64,000 nt of DNA from the NCBI RefSeq assembly GCF_900109555.1, contig NZ_FNZV01000003.1, positions 124,001 to 188,000 of the forward strand, read 5' to 3'. Position numbers and translations under genes: made by a program. The number at the start of each line of letters is the position of its first letter. Position 1 is the first letter of the stretch. Under the pieces are notes generated by a model that did no database searches, had not been told where the DNA came from, and worked only from the letters and a program-made list of their open reading frames with translations. The stretch comes from Pacificibacter marinus. GTDB lineage: Bacteria > Pseudomonadota > Alphaproteobacteria > Rhodobacterales > Rhodobacteraceae. Shown one piece after another: positions 7,611-15,210 of this stretch.

Positions 7611-8627
7611 TTATTCGGCCTGCGGGCCAAGACCGATGCGCGCTAAGAATGCCTTGTGGCTATCGACCATTACCTGCGCTTCAGGTGTCTTTGCACCCCA
7701 GATATCCCAACGGCTGATCGCGGCCTTACGGAACGCGGCGCGGTCTTCTGCGGACCAATCATAAAAGGTCACACCGAGTTCAGGCAGTTGCGTCAATGCT
7801 TCGCCATTTTCGACGGTTGTCCGCATCATCAGGTTCAACGCAAGTGAGTCCATCGCAGTTTTCAAGATCATCTGCTGCGCTGGATCCAATCCATCCCAAA
7901 CGGTTTTGTTACACGCTAGGTGATCCGAGCTCATGGAATGAAAGCCAGGGTAGGTGGTGTGTTTGACGACATCGTAGATGCCTAAACCCACGTTATTGGC
8001 CAGTGTAGACGCGTCTGCCCCATCGATGATGCCAGTTTCAAGTGCTGTGAAAATCTCGGTGAAGTCCATGACCACAGGCGCGGAACCAAGCTCTGCAAAG
8101 ATTTCAGTTTCCATGCCTGGAGGTGAACGGAATTTCCATCCCTTGAGGTCTTCGATCCCGTTCAAGGGCTTGGAAGAGTTCATCGATTCCTGCCCGCCTA
8201 GATAGGAACCGACAAATTCCATGCCGCTTGCGTGGTACAATTCGTTCATGGCTTCACGACCACCGCCGTAGGAAATCCACGTCAGAAACTCAACCGGTGT
8301 GTCATAGCCACCCATCGTGTCTGCCGCGAACTGATAGGCTGGGTTAATGCCCGTCTGATAGCTTGGGTTGGTCATGTCGCAGTCAAGAACGCCGTTGGAC
8401 GCCGCAGAAAAGGTCTCGGCTGAGGCGACGATTGCAGAACTGTAAAACATTTCGATGTCAAGCGATCCATTCGACATGGCTTCGACCTGATTCACGAACT
8501 CTTTCACAAGTTGGCCAGAAGTGGATTCTGGTGACTGGTGCGTTTGAATGCGTAGGGTGGTCTGCGCGGATGCGCCTCCGGCTAAAAGCACAGAGCTTGC
8601 AAGAAGAGCGGTGAGTAATTTCGACAT
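7611..8627 (-). CDS. dctP: TRAP transporter solute-binding protein, DctP family
   Basis: A 338-residue secreted binding protein. The start at 8627 (GGGGGAC upstream) gives a clean signal peptide, SKLLTALLASSVLLAGG, cut after A-S-A. The mature part shows DctP features: SGQLVKEFVNQVEAMSNGSL, a GWKFRSPPGM segment containing the conserved arginine that holds the substrate carboxylate, and the TGIIDGADAS turn. It would deliver an organic or sugar acid to a TRAP permease. Oddly, no DctQ or DctM gene is adjacent: denD follows directly, and upstream is a gap and a receptor fragment. It is therefore an orphan binding protein unless it works with a permease elsewhere. Confidence 0.88.
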   Translation of the reverse strand: MSKLLTALLASSVLLAGGASAQTTLRIQTHQSPESTSGQLVKEFVNQVEAMSNGSLDIEMFYSSAIVASAETFSAASNGVLDCDMTNPSYQTGINPAYQFAADTMGGYDTPVEFLTWISYGGGREAMNELYHASGMEFVGSYLGGQESMNSSKPLNGIEDLKGWKFRSPPGMETEIFAELGSAPVVMDFTEIFTALETGIIDGADASTLANNVGLGIYDVVKHTTYPGFHSMSSDHLACNKTVWDGLDPAQQMILKTAMDSLALNLMMRTTVENGEALTQLPELGVTFYDWSAEDRAAFRKAAISRWDIWGAKTPEAQVMVDSHKAFLARIGLGPQAE

Positions 8628-8971
8628 TATGTCCCCCAAATATGTTTCATCAACACGGGTACTATAACTAAGCTTTGCCATATTGCCAGACAATTATACA
8701 ATACAGTTCTCAATTCAAATTCAATCAGTGCGCGCAGTTCATACTGTGACGCTCGGCGTATGACGAAGAAGATTCGTCTAATTTGAAGATTTGTCTTGGT
8801 CGATCTGAATCAAACGAGTGAGGTAGTCCCCATTCGCTGACCATTATCAGACATTTGAAGATTGCGCGCGATACAGCTATTACATCACGATCACAGATGA
8901 TGCCGTTCTGGACGATCGGATGGGCCGACCAAGCATTTTTGCCCGGTCGCCCTATAGTGTCTGACCGCCGA
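8628..8971. other. Gene-free stretch upstream of dctP, with a candidate promoter
   Basis: No supportable gene is seen in these 344 bases. On the minus strand a TATAAT hexamer lies at 8698-8693, about 70 bases before the dctP start, within an AT-rich tract. A matching -35 box at standard spacing is not obvious. The region may also have lost TRAP permease genes. Confidence 0.4.
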
Positions 8972-9330
8972 TTAGAATTCTCGGCTTAGAGCAAGCGATA
9001 CGACACGCCCTTCGCCTTTGGAACAACCGTAGCCATCATAATCGAGGCAGAGCGAGGCCTGATGGTTCGGCGCAAAGGCATTTTCATTGCCGATGAGCGA
9101 GCTGTCAGAGGACTCGGTGATTTCAGTTTCAAGATAGGTGTAGCTTGCCACACCCTGAAGCGTGTCTGTCAGGCGCCCGCGCGCCTCAAGTTCGATCCCT
9201 TGAGATTTCACCTCGCCATACCCATCGGGAACAATTCCAACAGCACCCACAAGGCTTTTTATCGAAAAGACAACATCGCGTGCGCGAAGCGCCTGCCGCG
9301 TAATTCTTTGGTTATTACTGCCCGCCCGCG
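8972..9330 (-). pseudogene. C-terminal fragment of a TonB-dependent siderophore receptor
   Basis: About 90-110 residues encode the end of an outer-membrane beta barrel: GYGEVKSQGIELEARGRL, then strands around YTYLETEITESS, then NHQASL. These are typical of FhuE/FpvA-type ferric-siderophore receptors. The plug domain, TonB box and most of the barrel are missing, and the last strand ends in ALSREF rather than the usual W-x-F/Y-x-F barrel end. The frame stays open leftward (to the stop at 8972) but there is no start codon in a plausible place. The left edge of homology near 9300 is approximate. Confidence 0.75.
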
Positions 9331-9357
9331 CCAGCCCTATATTTGTTTGTCAGCACT

Positions 9358-9966
9358 TCAAATTGACACCCGGACACGTCGACGGCGCACATTGTAAACC
9401 AGCCGATAGGTCTCCAGCGCAATCAGCGGTACAAAATGCACCATCGCGGCACCAACCCCGCCCCAATCATGCAGCGCTGCCCAATGCAAAAGCGTCAGCA
9501 CCGCTGCCCCATAAACGCCCCGCTGGAGGGTTTTCCAGCGAGGGCCCAGTTTGCGAACCCAGCCGTCTGTCGATGTGACAGCCAAGGGCAAGAAGATCAG
9601 GAAGGCAAGCCAACCGCTCCAGATGTAGAGTTTGGACATTTCGCCGCCCGAAAAGGCGACTGCACCTTCGTCAACAAGGTATAGGATTGTATGTGCCAAA
9701 GCATAACCGAATGCAGCAACGCCAAGATAACGCCGCCGCTTCATCAGCCAGCGTGGTCCACGCCAACCTTTGAACAGCATCATCAATGGCGTGATCATCA
9801 TCGCGATGATCATGAACCTTGCCGCAAATTCACCGGTTGGGTGCAGCAGTTGATGGACTGCTTCAGGATCGCCAGAGGTCAGGCCGATCACCATTGGAAT
9901 GGCAGGCAGCGTCAGGATGCCCCAAAAGGTATAGGGTGAATTGAAAAACGATTTTATTAAGGACAT
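9358..9966 (-). CDS. MsrQ/YedZ-like heme-binding membrane protein (ferric-reductase-like)
   Basis: About 202 residues with five or six hydrophobic helices. Conserved histidines sit in membrane segments (GYALAHTILYL and TLLHWAALHDW), the arrangement used to bind b-type heme in MsrQ/YedZ and the ferric-reductase transmembrane family. MsrQ passes electrons to the periplasmic MsrP that repairs oxidised methionines. No msrP lies here. The preceding gene is a quinone reductase wreck, so the electron partner is unclear. The start is uncertain: ATG codons at 9966 and 9981, both with weak ribosome sites, are possible. It is last in the minus-strand operon running from 12285. Confidence 0.75.
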   Translation of the reverse strand: MSLIKSFFNSPYTFWGILTLPAIPMVIGLTSGDPEAVHQLLHPTGEFAARFMIIAMMITPLMMLFKGWRGPRWLMKRRRYLGVAAFGYALAHTILYLVDEGAVAFSGGEMSKLYIWSGWLAFLIFLPLAVTSTDGWVRKLGPRWKTLQRGVYGAAVLTLLHWAALHDWGGVGAAMVHFVPLIALETYRLVYNVRRRRVRVSI

Positions 9967-10034
9967 TGAAGTTACTTTCATGTCGTGGCGTTTGGCTGAA
10001 TAGGGCACTCAAGCAGCAACGCAAAAAGGGGTTC

Positions 10035-10879
10035 TCAACCTGCGAGCGATCCGAAATAATCGGCCCAGCTTTGGTGGGGTCGGCCTGCTGCGGCTGCAAA
10101 ATCGCTGGGTGCATCGTAAATACCACGACGAATGCCTTCATATATACCGCCGATGATTGGGCCTATGAAATCGCCCAGTTCGGCTGTGCGATCCGCGACG
10201 TACTCTTCTGGAGACATCTCGCGATAGGTCAGCGACGTGCCGAATGCACCGTTCAAGTAATCGGTAAGCTCGGTTTGACTGATGGGAGTGCCCATAGGTT
10301 AAACGTCTGGCCGTTTAAGGTGTCGTTTCTTAACAAGCAGGCATAGGCATGGGCCAACTCAGAACGAGTCGTGTAGCCGCATTTGCCCGCACCGGCGCTG
10401 TTGGCGATTTCGCCTTTGGCTTTGTAGCTTTCGATATATTCCACGTCCGGTTCGATATAGATGCCGTTGCGCCCGATAGCATAGGCAAGCCCGCTGTCGC
10501 GCACGTCGGCTTCGGTCTGGCGGTTGCTTTGCACAACGGGGGAAAAGGCTGTGCCTTCTTCAACCCCTTGAATACTGGTGTAAACGATCTTTTGCACGCC
10601 GGCGGCCTTTGCTGCCTCAATGACGTTGCGGTGCTGCTGAATGCGGGCGTCAGGGGCATCCATGCCGGACACCAGCAACAAGGTATCAACGCCCGCTAAA
10701 GACGCTCGCAACTGCTCCGGTTGCCCGTAATCGCCAGCGCGGATTTCAATACCAAGATCTTTTGCGTTCGCAGGGGTGCGGGCAAGGCCGATGATGGTTT
10801 CGCCATCTGCGGTTTCGATCAGATTGCGGGCAATTGCTCCGCCAAGTTGGCCTGATACGGCTGTAATCGCGATTGTCAT
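10035..10879 (-). pseudogene. NAD(P)H:quinone reductase (QOR2/NmrA-like), frameshifted
   Basis: Two minus-strand frames together give a whole protein of the YtfG/QOR2 atypical SDR family. Frame one (10879 to about 10295) has the TAVSGQLGGAIARNL Rossmann start, the YTSIQGVEE strand and the GRNGIYIEPDVEY segment. Frame two (about 10294 to 10035) carries the C-terminal part with SQTELTDYLN and YEGIRRGIYD. They join at TTTAACCTATGGGCAC, where the family expects FNLWGTP. One G has been lost from a G4 run (10291-10293 on the plus strand). The first frame has AAGGA before its ATG. Without correction the protein would lack its C-terminal third. A sequencing error is the alternative. Confidence 0.85.
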
Positions 10880-10936
10880 TGTGGGGTTCCTTCATTGCGG
10901 CAGATGGGCGCAGGATGCGCCCATCTGATTAATCTC

Positions 10937-11428
10937 TTAGCCGTGGTAGGCTTGGCTGATCGCAAAGCTGTCTTCAAACCAGTTCCACAGAACCACCTGA
11001 CCATCACGCACTTTAGCACGCAGAGCAAATGTGAATTCACCGATTTCTTTACCGCTGTGGGTCGTGACGCCATTCATACGGCCAAACACGGCAACCGTAT
11101 CTCCAGAGGCGAAGGCGTCGGTGTTTTCCCATTTGGTTGTCTGAAAGTTGGCTGCAAAAACGCCAAGGAATTCAAAGATGGCTTCTTTGCCAACAGTCTC
11201 GCCAATCCAAGGCAATGATGTGTCGCCTTCGGTGTGCCAGACCATATCATCAGCCATTAGACTACCCATGGTTTCCATGTCTCCGCTGCCCATCGCGCCC
11301 ATAAAGGCCATGACAGTGTCAAAGCTGGCTTGTGTTGTTTCGTCCATGTTCTGCGCTTCTGCCTGTGTCCCAAGCATCAGCGCAAGCGCCGCGCCAAGGG
11401 ACGTTGTGAGTAAAGTTCTGCGATGCAT
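10937..11428 (-). CDS. Exported NTF2/SnoaL-like protein
   Basis: A 163-residue protein with an N-terminal signal sequence (HRRTLLTTSLGAALALMLG, cleavage near A-E-A; the RR pair may be a Tat signal). The rest fits the NTF2-like cone fold, with MGSGDMETMGSLMADDMVWH, LPWIGETVGKEAI and a late WNWFEDSF strand. The SD is perfect (AGGAGG) with the ATG at 11428. It follows the SnoaL-like gene and precedes the quinone reductase in the same operon. These folds act as small isomerases, cyclases or binding proteins; the reaction here is unknown. Location should be periplasmic. Confidence 0.8.
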   Translation of the reverse strand: MHRRTLLTTSLGAALALMLGTQAEAQNMDETTQASFDTVMAFMGAMGSGDMETMGSLMADDMVWHTEGDTSLPWIGETVGKEAIFEFLGVFAANFQTTKWENTDAFASGDTVAVFGRMNGVTTHSGKEIGEFTFALRAKVRDGQVVLWNWFEDSFAISQAYHG

Positions 11429-11482
11429 AATGTCCTCCTGCGGGGTGTTGGCCCAGATTTCTCTGGGCCATTACTTATTGAG

Positions 11483-11953
11483 TTATTGACCTGAAAGCTG
11501 TTGAAGCGCGCCTGCCCAGTCTTCGACGTGGTAAGTTTGTGTGATGACGCCATCTTCCAACTCGTGGATGTCGATGGTCATGATGTCAAAGCTGCGACCT
11601 TCACCATCAACACCAAAGAATGGCGCTACAGGCGTGCCAGTTGCACGGCTGCGCACAATGACAGTGTTACCGTCTTGGTGCATGTCTTGGATCGCCCAGT
11701 TCAGGTCTGGCATCAGTTGTCCAAAACCACCCACTTGACCGAGGAACGCTTCGCGGGTTTTGTTGTTGCCTGAATAATCGCCCATGCTGGTCCAGTCTTC
11801 AGATGTTGCTGCCTCAAACGCGGAGACGTATTCTGCGGAACCCGGGTTGCTAAGCAGATCGTAGAATGTTGTCACCGTGGCAGTATCATCAGCGAATGCG
11901 CCAGTTGCGAGTGTGGCAAGGGCTGCGGATGCAAAAAGAGTCTTAAGTGTCAT
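11483..11953 (-). CDS. Exported SnoaL-like / ester-cyclase-family protein
   Basis: About 156 residues. The start at 11953 gives a normal signal peptide (TLKTLFASAALATLATGAFA) with a weak TGGAAA site upstream; a longer frame reaches 12016 but would run into the previous gene. The mature protein has the SnoaL-like pattern: AFEAATSEDWTSMG, REAFLGQVGGFGQLMPDL, then VRSRATGTP and a final strand YHVEDWAGALQQL. This is the NTF2 fold used by polyketide cyclases and many stress proteins. It is a distant relative of the next gene (10937), so the operon encodes two exported NTF2-like proteins in tandem. Reaction not known. Confidence 0.8.
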   Translation of the reverse strand: MTLKTLFASAALATLATGAFADDTATVTTFYDLLSNPGSAEYVSAFEAATSEDWTSMGDYSGNNKTREAFLGQVGGFGQLMPDLNWAIQDMHQDGNTVIVRSRATGTPVAPFFGVDGEGRSFDIMTIDIHELEDGVITQTYHVEDWAGALQQLSGQ

Positions 11954-11991
11954 GATATTTTCCAGTCTTTGATTAAGGGGAGGGTAAAGGG

Positions 11992-12285
11992 TTAGGCGGA
12001 TACGACGGGCTGCCATTCAATCCGCGGGCTTTCGCGGAATGCGAACCGTTCCAGATGACTGCCGATCACGCGACATGCTTTGGTCAGGTCGGCTTGGGTT
12101 TCGGCATTTACAGTCAGGTCCAAAATGTCTTGCTCAGCGGCCAAGGCACATTGCCCAAAAGGGAAAGTGATCAGACCGAATTTAGGGCCAAACTGCACCT
12201 CGATCTTGTGCCCGAAGTGCTTGCACAGTTGTTGCAAGTACCCGCTGGCCCGTTCTGTTGTGAATTTTGCATTGCTTGTGAACAT
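11992..12285 (-). CDS. DUF2218 family protein
   Basis: The 97-residue protein matches the small DUF2218 family found mostly in proteobacteria and actinobacteria: an N-terminal segment with YLQQLCKHFGHKIEV, a central GLITFPFGQC strand, and a C-terminal helix LTKACRVIGSHLERFAFRE. No membrane segment or signal peptide, so cytosolic. The family often sits beside siderophore or iron-uptake genes, but no function is established. It heads the minus-strand operon (AGGAGA before the ATG) that continues into two NTF2-like genes, the quinone reductase and the MsrQ-like gene. It is divergent from the LysR gene at 12380. Confidence 0.82.
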   Translation of the reverse strand: MFTSNAKFTTERASGYLQQLCKHFGHKIEVQFGPKFGLITFPFGQCALAAEQDILDLTVNAETQADLTKACRVIGSHLERFAFRESPRIEWQPVVSA

Positions 12286-12379
12286 TGCTGTCTCCTGTGT
12301 GTTGAAGACAGAAATAGACAGAACGCGGCTTTATGATTATCCCACATGTTAAGAAATCATTTTTACAGGAATTAGAAAG
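12286..12379. promoter_or_regulatory. Divergent promoter/operator region between the DUF2218 operon and LysR
   Basis: These 94 bases separate the DUF2218 operon from its likely LysR regulator. An inverted pair ATGATT (12333-12338) and AATCAT (12355-12360), separated by 16 bases, lies close to the LysR start and is a candidate regulator site. The ribosome site for LysR is a weak AGAAAG. Confidence 0.45.
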
Positions 12380-13273
12380 ATGATCGAAGACTATCGTAGC
12401 CTCGCCGTTTTTGTGGCCATCGCTGACACGGGGAGCCTGAGTGCTGCGGGTCGGCGGCTCAAACTGTCAACATCTGTCATCAGCCACCATCTGTCGCGGT
12501 TGGAAGAACGTCAGGGTGTGACGCTGTTCTTTCGTTCGACGCGGTCCATGTCATTGACGCCCGAAGGCCAAATCGCGCTTGATCCCGCCCGCCGAATGGT
12601 CGCCGCAGGTGAGGAGGCCTTGGATGCGATTCATGCAGGAAACGAGGAACCCGTCGGGGCGCTTCGTGTGGCGATGCCTGCTTTTGGTGAGCAAAGTAAA
12701 CTGCATCAGGCGCTGTGGGATTTTGCACAAATGCATCCGATGGTCGCAATCTCACTCCAGTGCAGCGACATATCGACTGATTTGGTGAAGGATGGTTACG
12801 ATCTTGCGATCCGCTTGGGCACATTGCGCAGCAGCAACTTGAAAAGCCGCCGCATTGCCGATTTTGAACGCTTGCTGGTCGCCTCACCAGACTATCTGTC
12901 CACGTGCGCACCAATTGTGACGCCGCAAGATCTTGAGGCGCATGACTTTATCGCCGTGACGCAAATTCCATCCTTGATGACGTTGGAACGCAAAGAGCAA
13001 TCAGTGAGCATTGCCCCGACCAACATGCGTATTGAGGTGAACACTGTAAATGCCGCCAAGGCTGCCGTGCTGTCTGGGCTTGGTATCTGGCATCTGCCGC
13101 GAAGCGTGATCGAACACGAAATGGAAAGTGGGCAATTGCAGCGCGTTCTACCAGATTGGAACTTGCCCACATTGGGCATTTACGCGGTTTGGCCAGACAT
13201 CGGACCGCAAAAAGCGCTGACCCGACGCCTTATTGACCACTTCACCGCGCATCGTTCTGATTTGATGTTGTAG
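12380..13273 (+). CDS. LysR-family transcriptional regulator (intact copy)
   Basis: A full-length 297-residue LysR regulator. The helix-turn-helix spans roughly residues 18-38 (SLSAAGRRLKLSTSVISHHL), followed by the linker helix and the effector-binding domain (GALRVAMPAFGEQ onward; GYDLAIRLG is the classical LysR strand). It is divergent from the DUF2218/SnoaL/NTF2/quinone-reductase operon and probably controls it. Its C-terminal 85 codons lie in the inverted repeat. A truncated copy of that part is at 2219-2464. It converges on a fragment of the SDR gene that is intact at 1421-2212, so by reconstruction it once faced that SDR. Confidence 0.92.
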   Translation: MIEDYRSLAVFVAIADTGSLSAAGRRLKLSTSVISHHLSRLEERQGVTLFFRSTRSMSLTPEGQIALDPARRMVAAGEEALDAIHAGNEEPVGALRVAMPAFGEQSKLHQALWDFAQMHPMVAISLQCSDISTDLVKDGYDLAIRLGTLRSSNLKSRRIADFERLLVASPDYLSTCAPIVTPQDLEAHDFIAVTQIPSLMTLERKEQSVSIAPTNMRIEVNTVNAAKAAVLSGLGIWHLPRSVIEHEMESGQLQRVLPDWNLPTLGIYAVWPDIGPQKALTRRLIDHFTAHRSDLML

Positions 13274-13440
13274 CCGCCCCTATGTAAGCGCGCCGTTAAT
13301 CTGTCCATCAATCGCGGCAATAACCTTTGCGACTTTGTCCGCATCAGCCGCATTGGGATGTGGCGCCGCAAATGCACCATCTTCGTGGCCAATAGAGCCC
13401 CCGGATTCACGGCGACCGACAGCGGTCCGTCGGGGTGATG
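13019..13440. repeat. Right arm of the large inverted repeat (partner 1931-2464)
   Basis: This is the inverse copy of 1931-2464. Bases 13157-13305 match 2335-2187 exactly. A 121-base stretch of the partner's SDR part is absent here, joined at a TGGTGC hexamer (reverse complement at 13374-13379) that occurs at both deletion ends in the intact arm (1992-1997 and 2113-2118). Outside 13019 and 13440 the two loci are unrelated. Confidence 0.93.
13280..13440 (-). pseudogene. C-terminal fragment of the SDR gene with internal deletion
   Basis: Minus-strand remains of the SDR gene that is complete at 1421-2212. It retains the HHPDGPLSVAVNPG strand and the last 30 residues ending in DGQINGALT, but the intervening 121 bases are gone, which also shifts the frame. 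The N-terminal cofactor domain and the catalytic Tyr/Lys are absent. No start codon or ribosome site belongs to it. From 13441 to 13624 I see no gene. Confidence 0.92.
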
Positions 13441-13624
13441 CAGCATGCGACACAGGGCTTCCAGCCAGAAAGTCTGACAAAGGCGATGCAATATGTTCAC
13501 GCGATGCAATGGCAAAGCAAAGGTTTGAACAGTCCCATATTTGGCCGTTTTCGCGTGCGATAGCTGCTGGTGAGGGGCGACAGGCGCCACATATTTTTAG
13601 ACATCGCCCCGATGCTTTGTTTCT

Positions 13625-14284
13625 TTATACTGGCCAGATTGATTGAAGTTTTTCACCAGCAAGAATGCGATCTCGTGCAGCCGCTTCATCTTTGCCGAGT
13701 TCATCGGCTTGATCTGCAACGGCGCTCAGGTGTTCTTTGGGAATGCAAACAACCCCATCGATATCTCCGAAGATCACATCACCAGGCCGGATTGTCACTC
13801 GTCCAAAGGTGACGGGGACCTGTGCGGCGATAGGTTCTTTCTTGCCGGTGACACCAACAGGACTTGGTTCCGTGCCAAACAGCGGGTACCCGAGTGCGCG
13901 CACTTGAGCCAAATCACGAACGGTACTGTTGACAATAGTTGCGGCGGCTCCTCGTGTTTTGGCACCACTGCTCATGAGTTCGCCTGAACATGAGCCTGCT
14001 GCGCAAGATGCTTCGCAAACTAAAATGCCGCCTTCTGGTGCTTTGTCTACAGCGCCATGGTAGATATCTTGTGGCTCGCCTTTACGGTCAGAGAGGCCAA
14101 ACAGAACAGTCACCGCAGGGCCACATACTACTTTTCCGTCATCTAAGGCGCCCAACAGGCGGATGCCGTCAAGATGGCCCCAGAGGCCCAATGCCTCCAT
14201 ACTGTCATGGACGTCGCCAGAGTACCATTTCGACAGCCGCTTGATGGCCTCCCAATCCGTATCCGTATAGTTGTAGTCAGCCAT
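13625..14284 (-). CDS. RraA-family protein (HMG/CHA aldolase or oxaloacetate decarboxylase-like)
   Basis: A 219-residue member of the RraA/dimethylmenaquinone-methyltransferase-like family. These metal-dependent enzymes include 4-hydroxy-4-methyl-2-oxoglutarate aldolase and oxaloacetate decarboxylase; others bind RNase E. Seen are DGKVVCGPAVTV, the GAAATIVNSTVRD segment with the conserved R-D pair that binds substrate and metal, and the PGDVIFGDIDGVVCIP strand. Usual family proteins read G-x-V-x-D-G before the R-D; here it is V-N-S-T, a modest departure. It starts 2 bases after the GntR stop, so the two are co-transcribed. In this sugar-acid context an aldolase role is more likely than RNase control. 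Confidence 0.82.
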   Translation of the reverse strand: MADYNYTDTDWEAIKRLSKWYSGDVHDSMEALGLWGHLDGIRLLGALDDGKVVCGPAVTVLFGLSDRKGEPQDIYHGAVDKAPEGGILVCEASCAAGSCSGELMSSGAKTRGAAATIVNSTVRDLAQVRALGYPLFGTEPSPVGVTGKKEPIAAQVPVTFGRVTIRPGDVIFGDIDGVVCIPKEHLSAVADQADELGKDEAAARDRILAGEKLQSIWPV

Positions 14285-14286
14285 TT

Positions 14287-15057
14287 TTAAGTTTCCTCTC
14301 CCAGGTTTTTTTCAATTGCGATTCGTAAATAGTCAGCACTGTTATCGATTTGAGATCGCATTAGTGCTTTTGCTTGGGCTTCGTCTTTGCGACAAATGCG
14401 GCCATATATTTCCGCGTGTTCTTCATAAGCCGCTTCAAGCGATTTTGTAGGAACGCGACTTGTAAGTTGGATCACCTCATTAATTAGACCCGCAAAATTA
14501 TCGTAAATAATTGAGATGATGCCATTTTGAGCTGAGTGTACGAGCGCTAGATGAAATGCGGCATCCGCATCGACGAAGCTTGCAAAGTCACCCGCATCAC
14601 GTGCTTCCTTCATTTGTTCTAGCGCTTGCGTTACAGGAGCCGCGATCGATTCGGTTCCTTGGCACAGAAGCTCTATAACCTCTGTTTCAATCATGCGGCG
14701 TGCAGCCATCAGTTCTTCGAGATAGGTTGGGTCTGACGACAATCTTTGTCGTACAGTTATTGCCAGCGTGTCGAGAAATTCGCTTACATCTTCACGCACA
14801 ACAGTTGTGCGCCCGCCGTGGCGGCGCATGACTAATCCTTTTGTTTCCAACGTTTGAATTGCTTCACGGACCGCACGCGTGGAAACGCCAAATCCTTTCG
14901 CGATGGCGCTTTCTGACTCCAATTTGTCGCCGATTTTCAAATCACCGCTTAGGATACGTGCTTCCAAGGCTGCGGAGACTGTAGCGTGCAGGCGATCGCG
15001 CTGAACGGTCGGAGTATTTTGAGCTGCGGATTCCAATGTCTTGATTTCCCTAATCAT
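14287..15057 (-). CDS. GntR-family regulator, FadR/FCD subgroup
   Basis: A 256-residue FCD-type GntR protein. The DNA-binding domain includes ILSGDLKIGDKLESESAIAKGFGVSTRAVREAI and the GGRTTVV wing. The FCD domain shows FVDADAAFHLALVHSAQNG and YEEHAEIYGRI with the histidines of the metal site. It is divergent from the tctCBA-SDR operon and lies upstream of rraA. A palindromic site in the shared intergenic region (15132-15150) is the likely operator, which would make it both autoregulator and transporter regulator. Ligand unknown, presumably the sugar acid or carboxylate imported by TctC. Confidence 0.9.
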   Translation of the reverse strand: MIREIKTLESAAQNTPTVQRDRLHATVSAALEARILSGDLKIGDKLESESAIAKGFGVSTRAVREAIQTLETKGLVMRRHGGRTTVVREDVSEFLDTLAITVRQRLSSDPTYLEELMAARRMIETEVIELLCQGTESIAAPVTQALEQMKEARDAGDFASFVDADAAFHLALVHSAQNGIISIIYDNFAGLINEVIQLTSRVPTKSLEAAYEEHAEIYGRICRKDEAQAKALMRSQIDNSADYLRIAIEKNLGEET

Positions 15058-15101
15058 TTTCGATTTTTAGCGAAGCTGTCAAAAAAATAGTACGTGACCT
15101 G

Positions 15102-15150
15102 TTGACGACTTTGCTTTCTCTCGCCTACCTTACTTATGACATAAGTCATA
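15102..15150 (+). promoter_or_regulatory. tctCBA promoter with overlapping GntR-type palindrome
   Basis: TTGACG (15102-15107) and TACCTT (15126-15131) form a plausible -35/-10 pair with 18 bases between. Directly on the -10 edge is ACTTATGACATAAGT (15132-15146), a perfect 15-base palindrome around a central A, and the arms TATGAC/GTCATA extend to 15150. A repressor bound there would block the start site. This fits the FCD-type GntR encoded divergently. Confidence 0.65.
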
Positions 15151-15210
15151 TGTCAAGAGTTGCGCTAGGAGGAATATCAGCGCAACTTTTCAAAACCAAG
15201 GGAGGGTTTC

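Noticed and set aside
13625-14284. RraA as a ribonuclease E regulator
   Set aside because: The gene is co-transcribed with a GntR regulator next to a carboxylate transporter, and RraA-fold aldolases are common in such loci. An enzymatic role is more likely.
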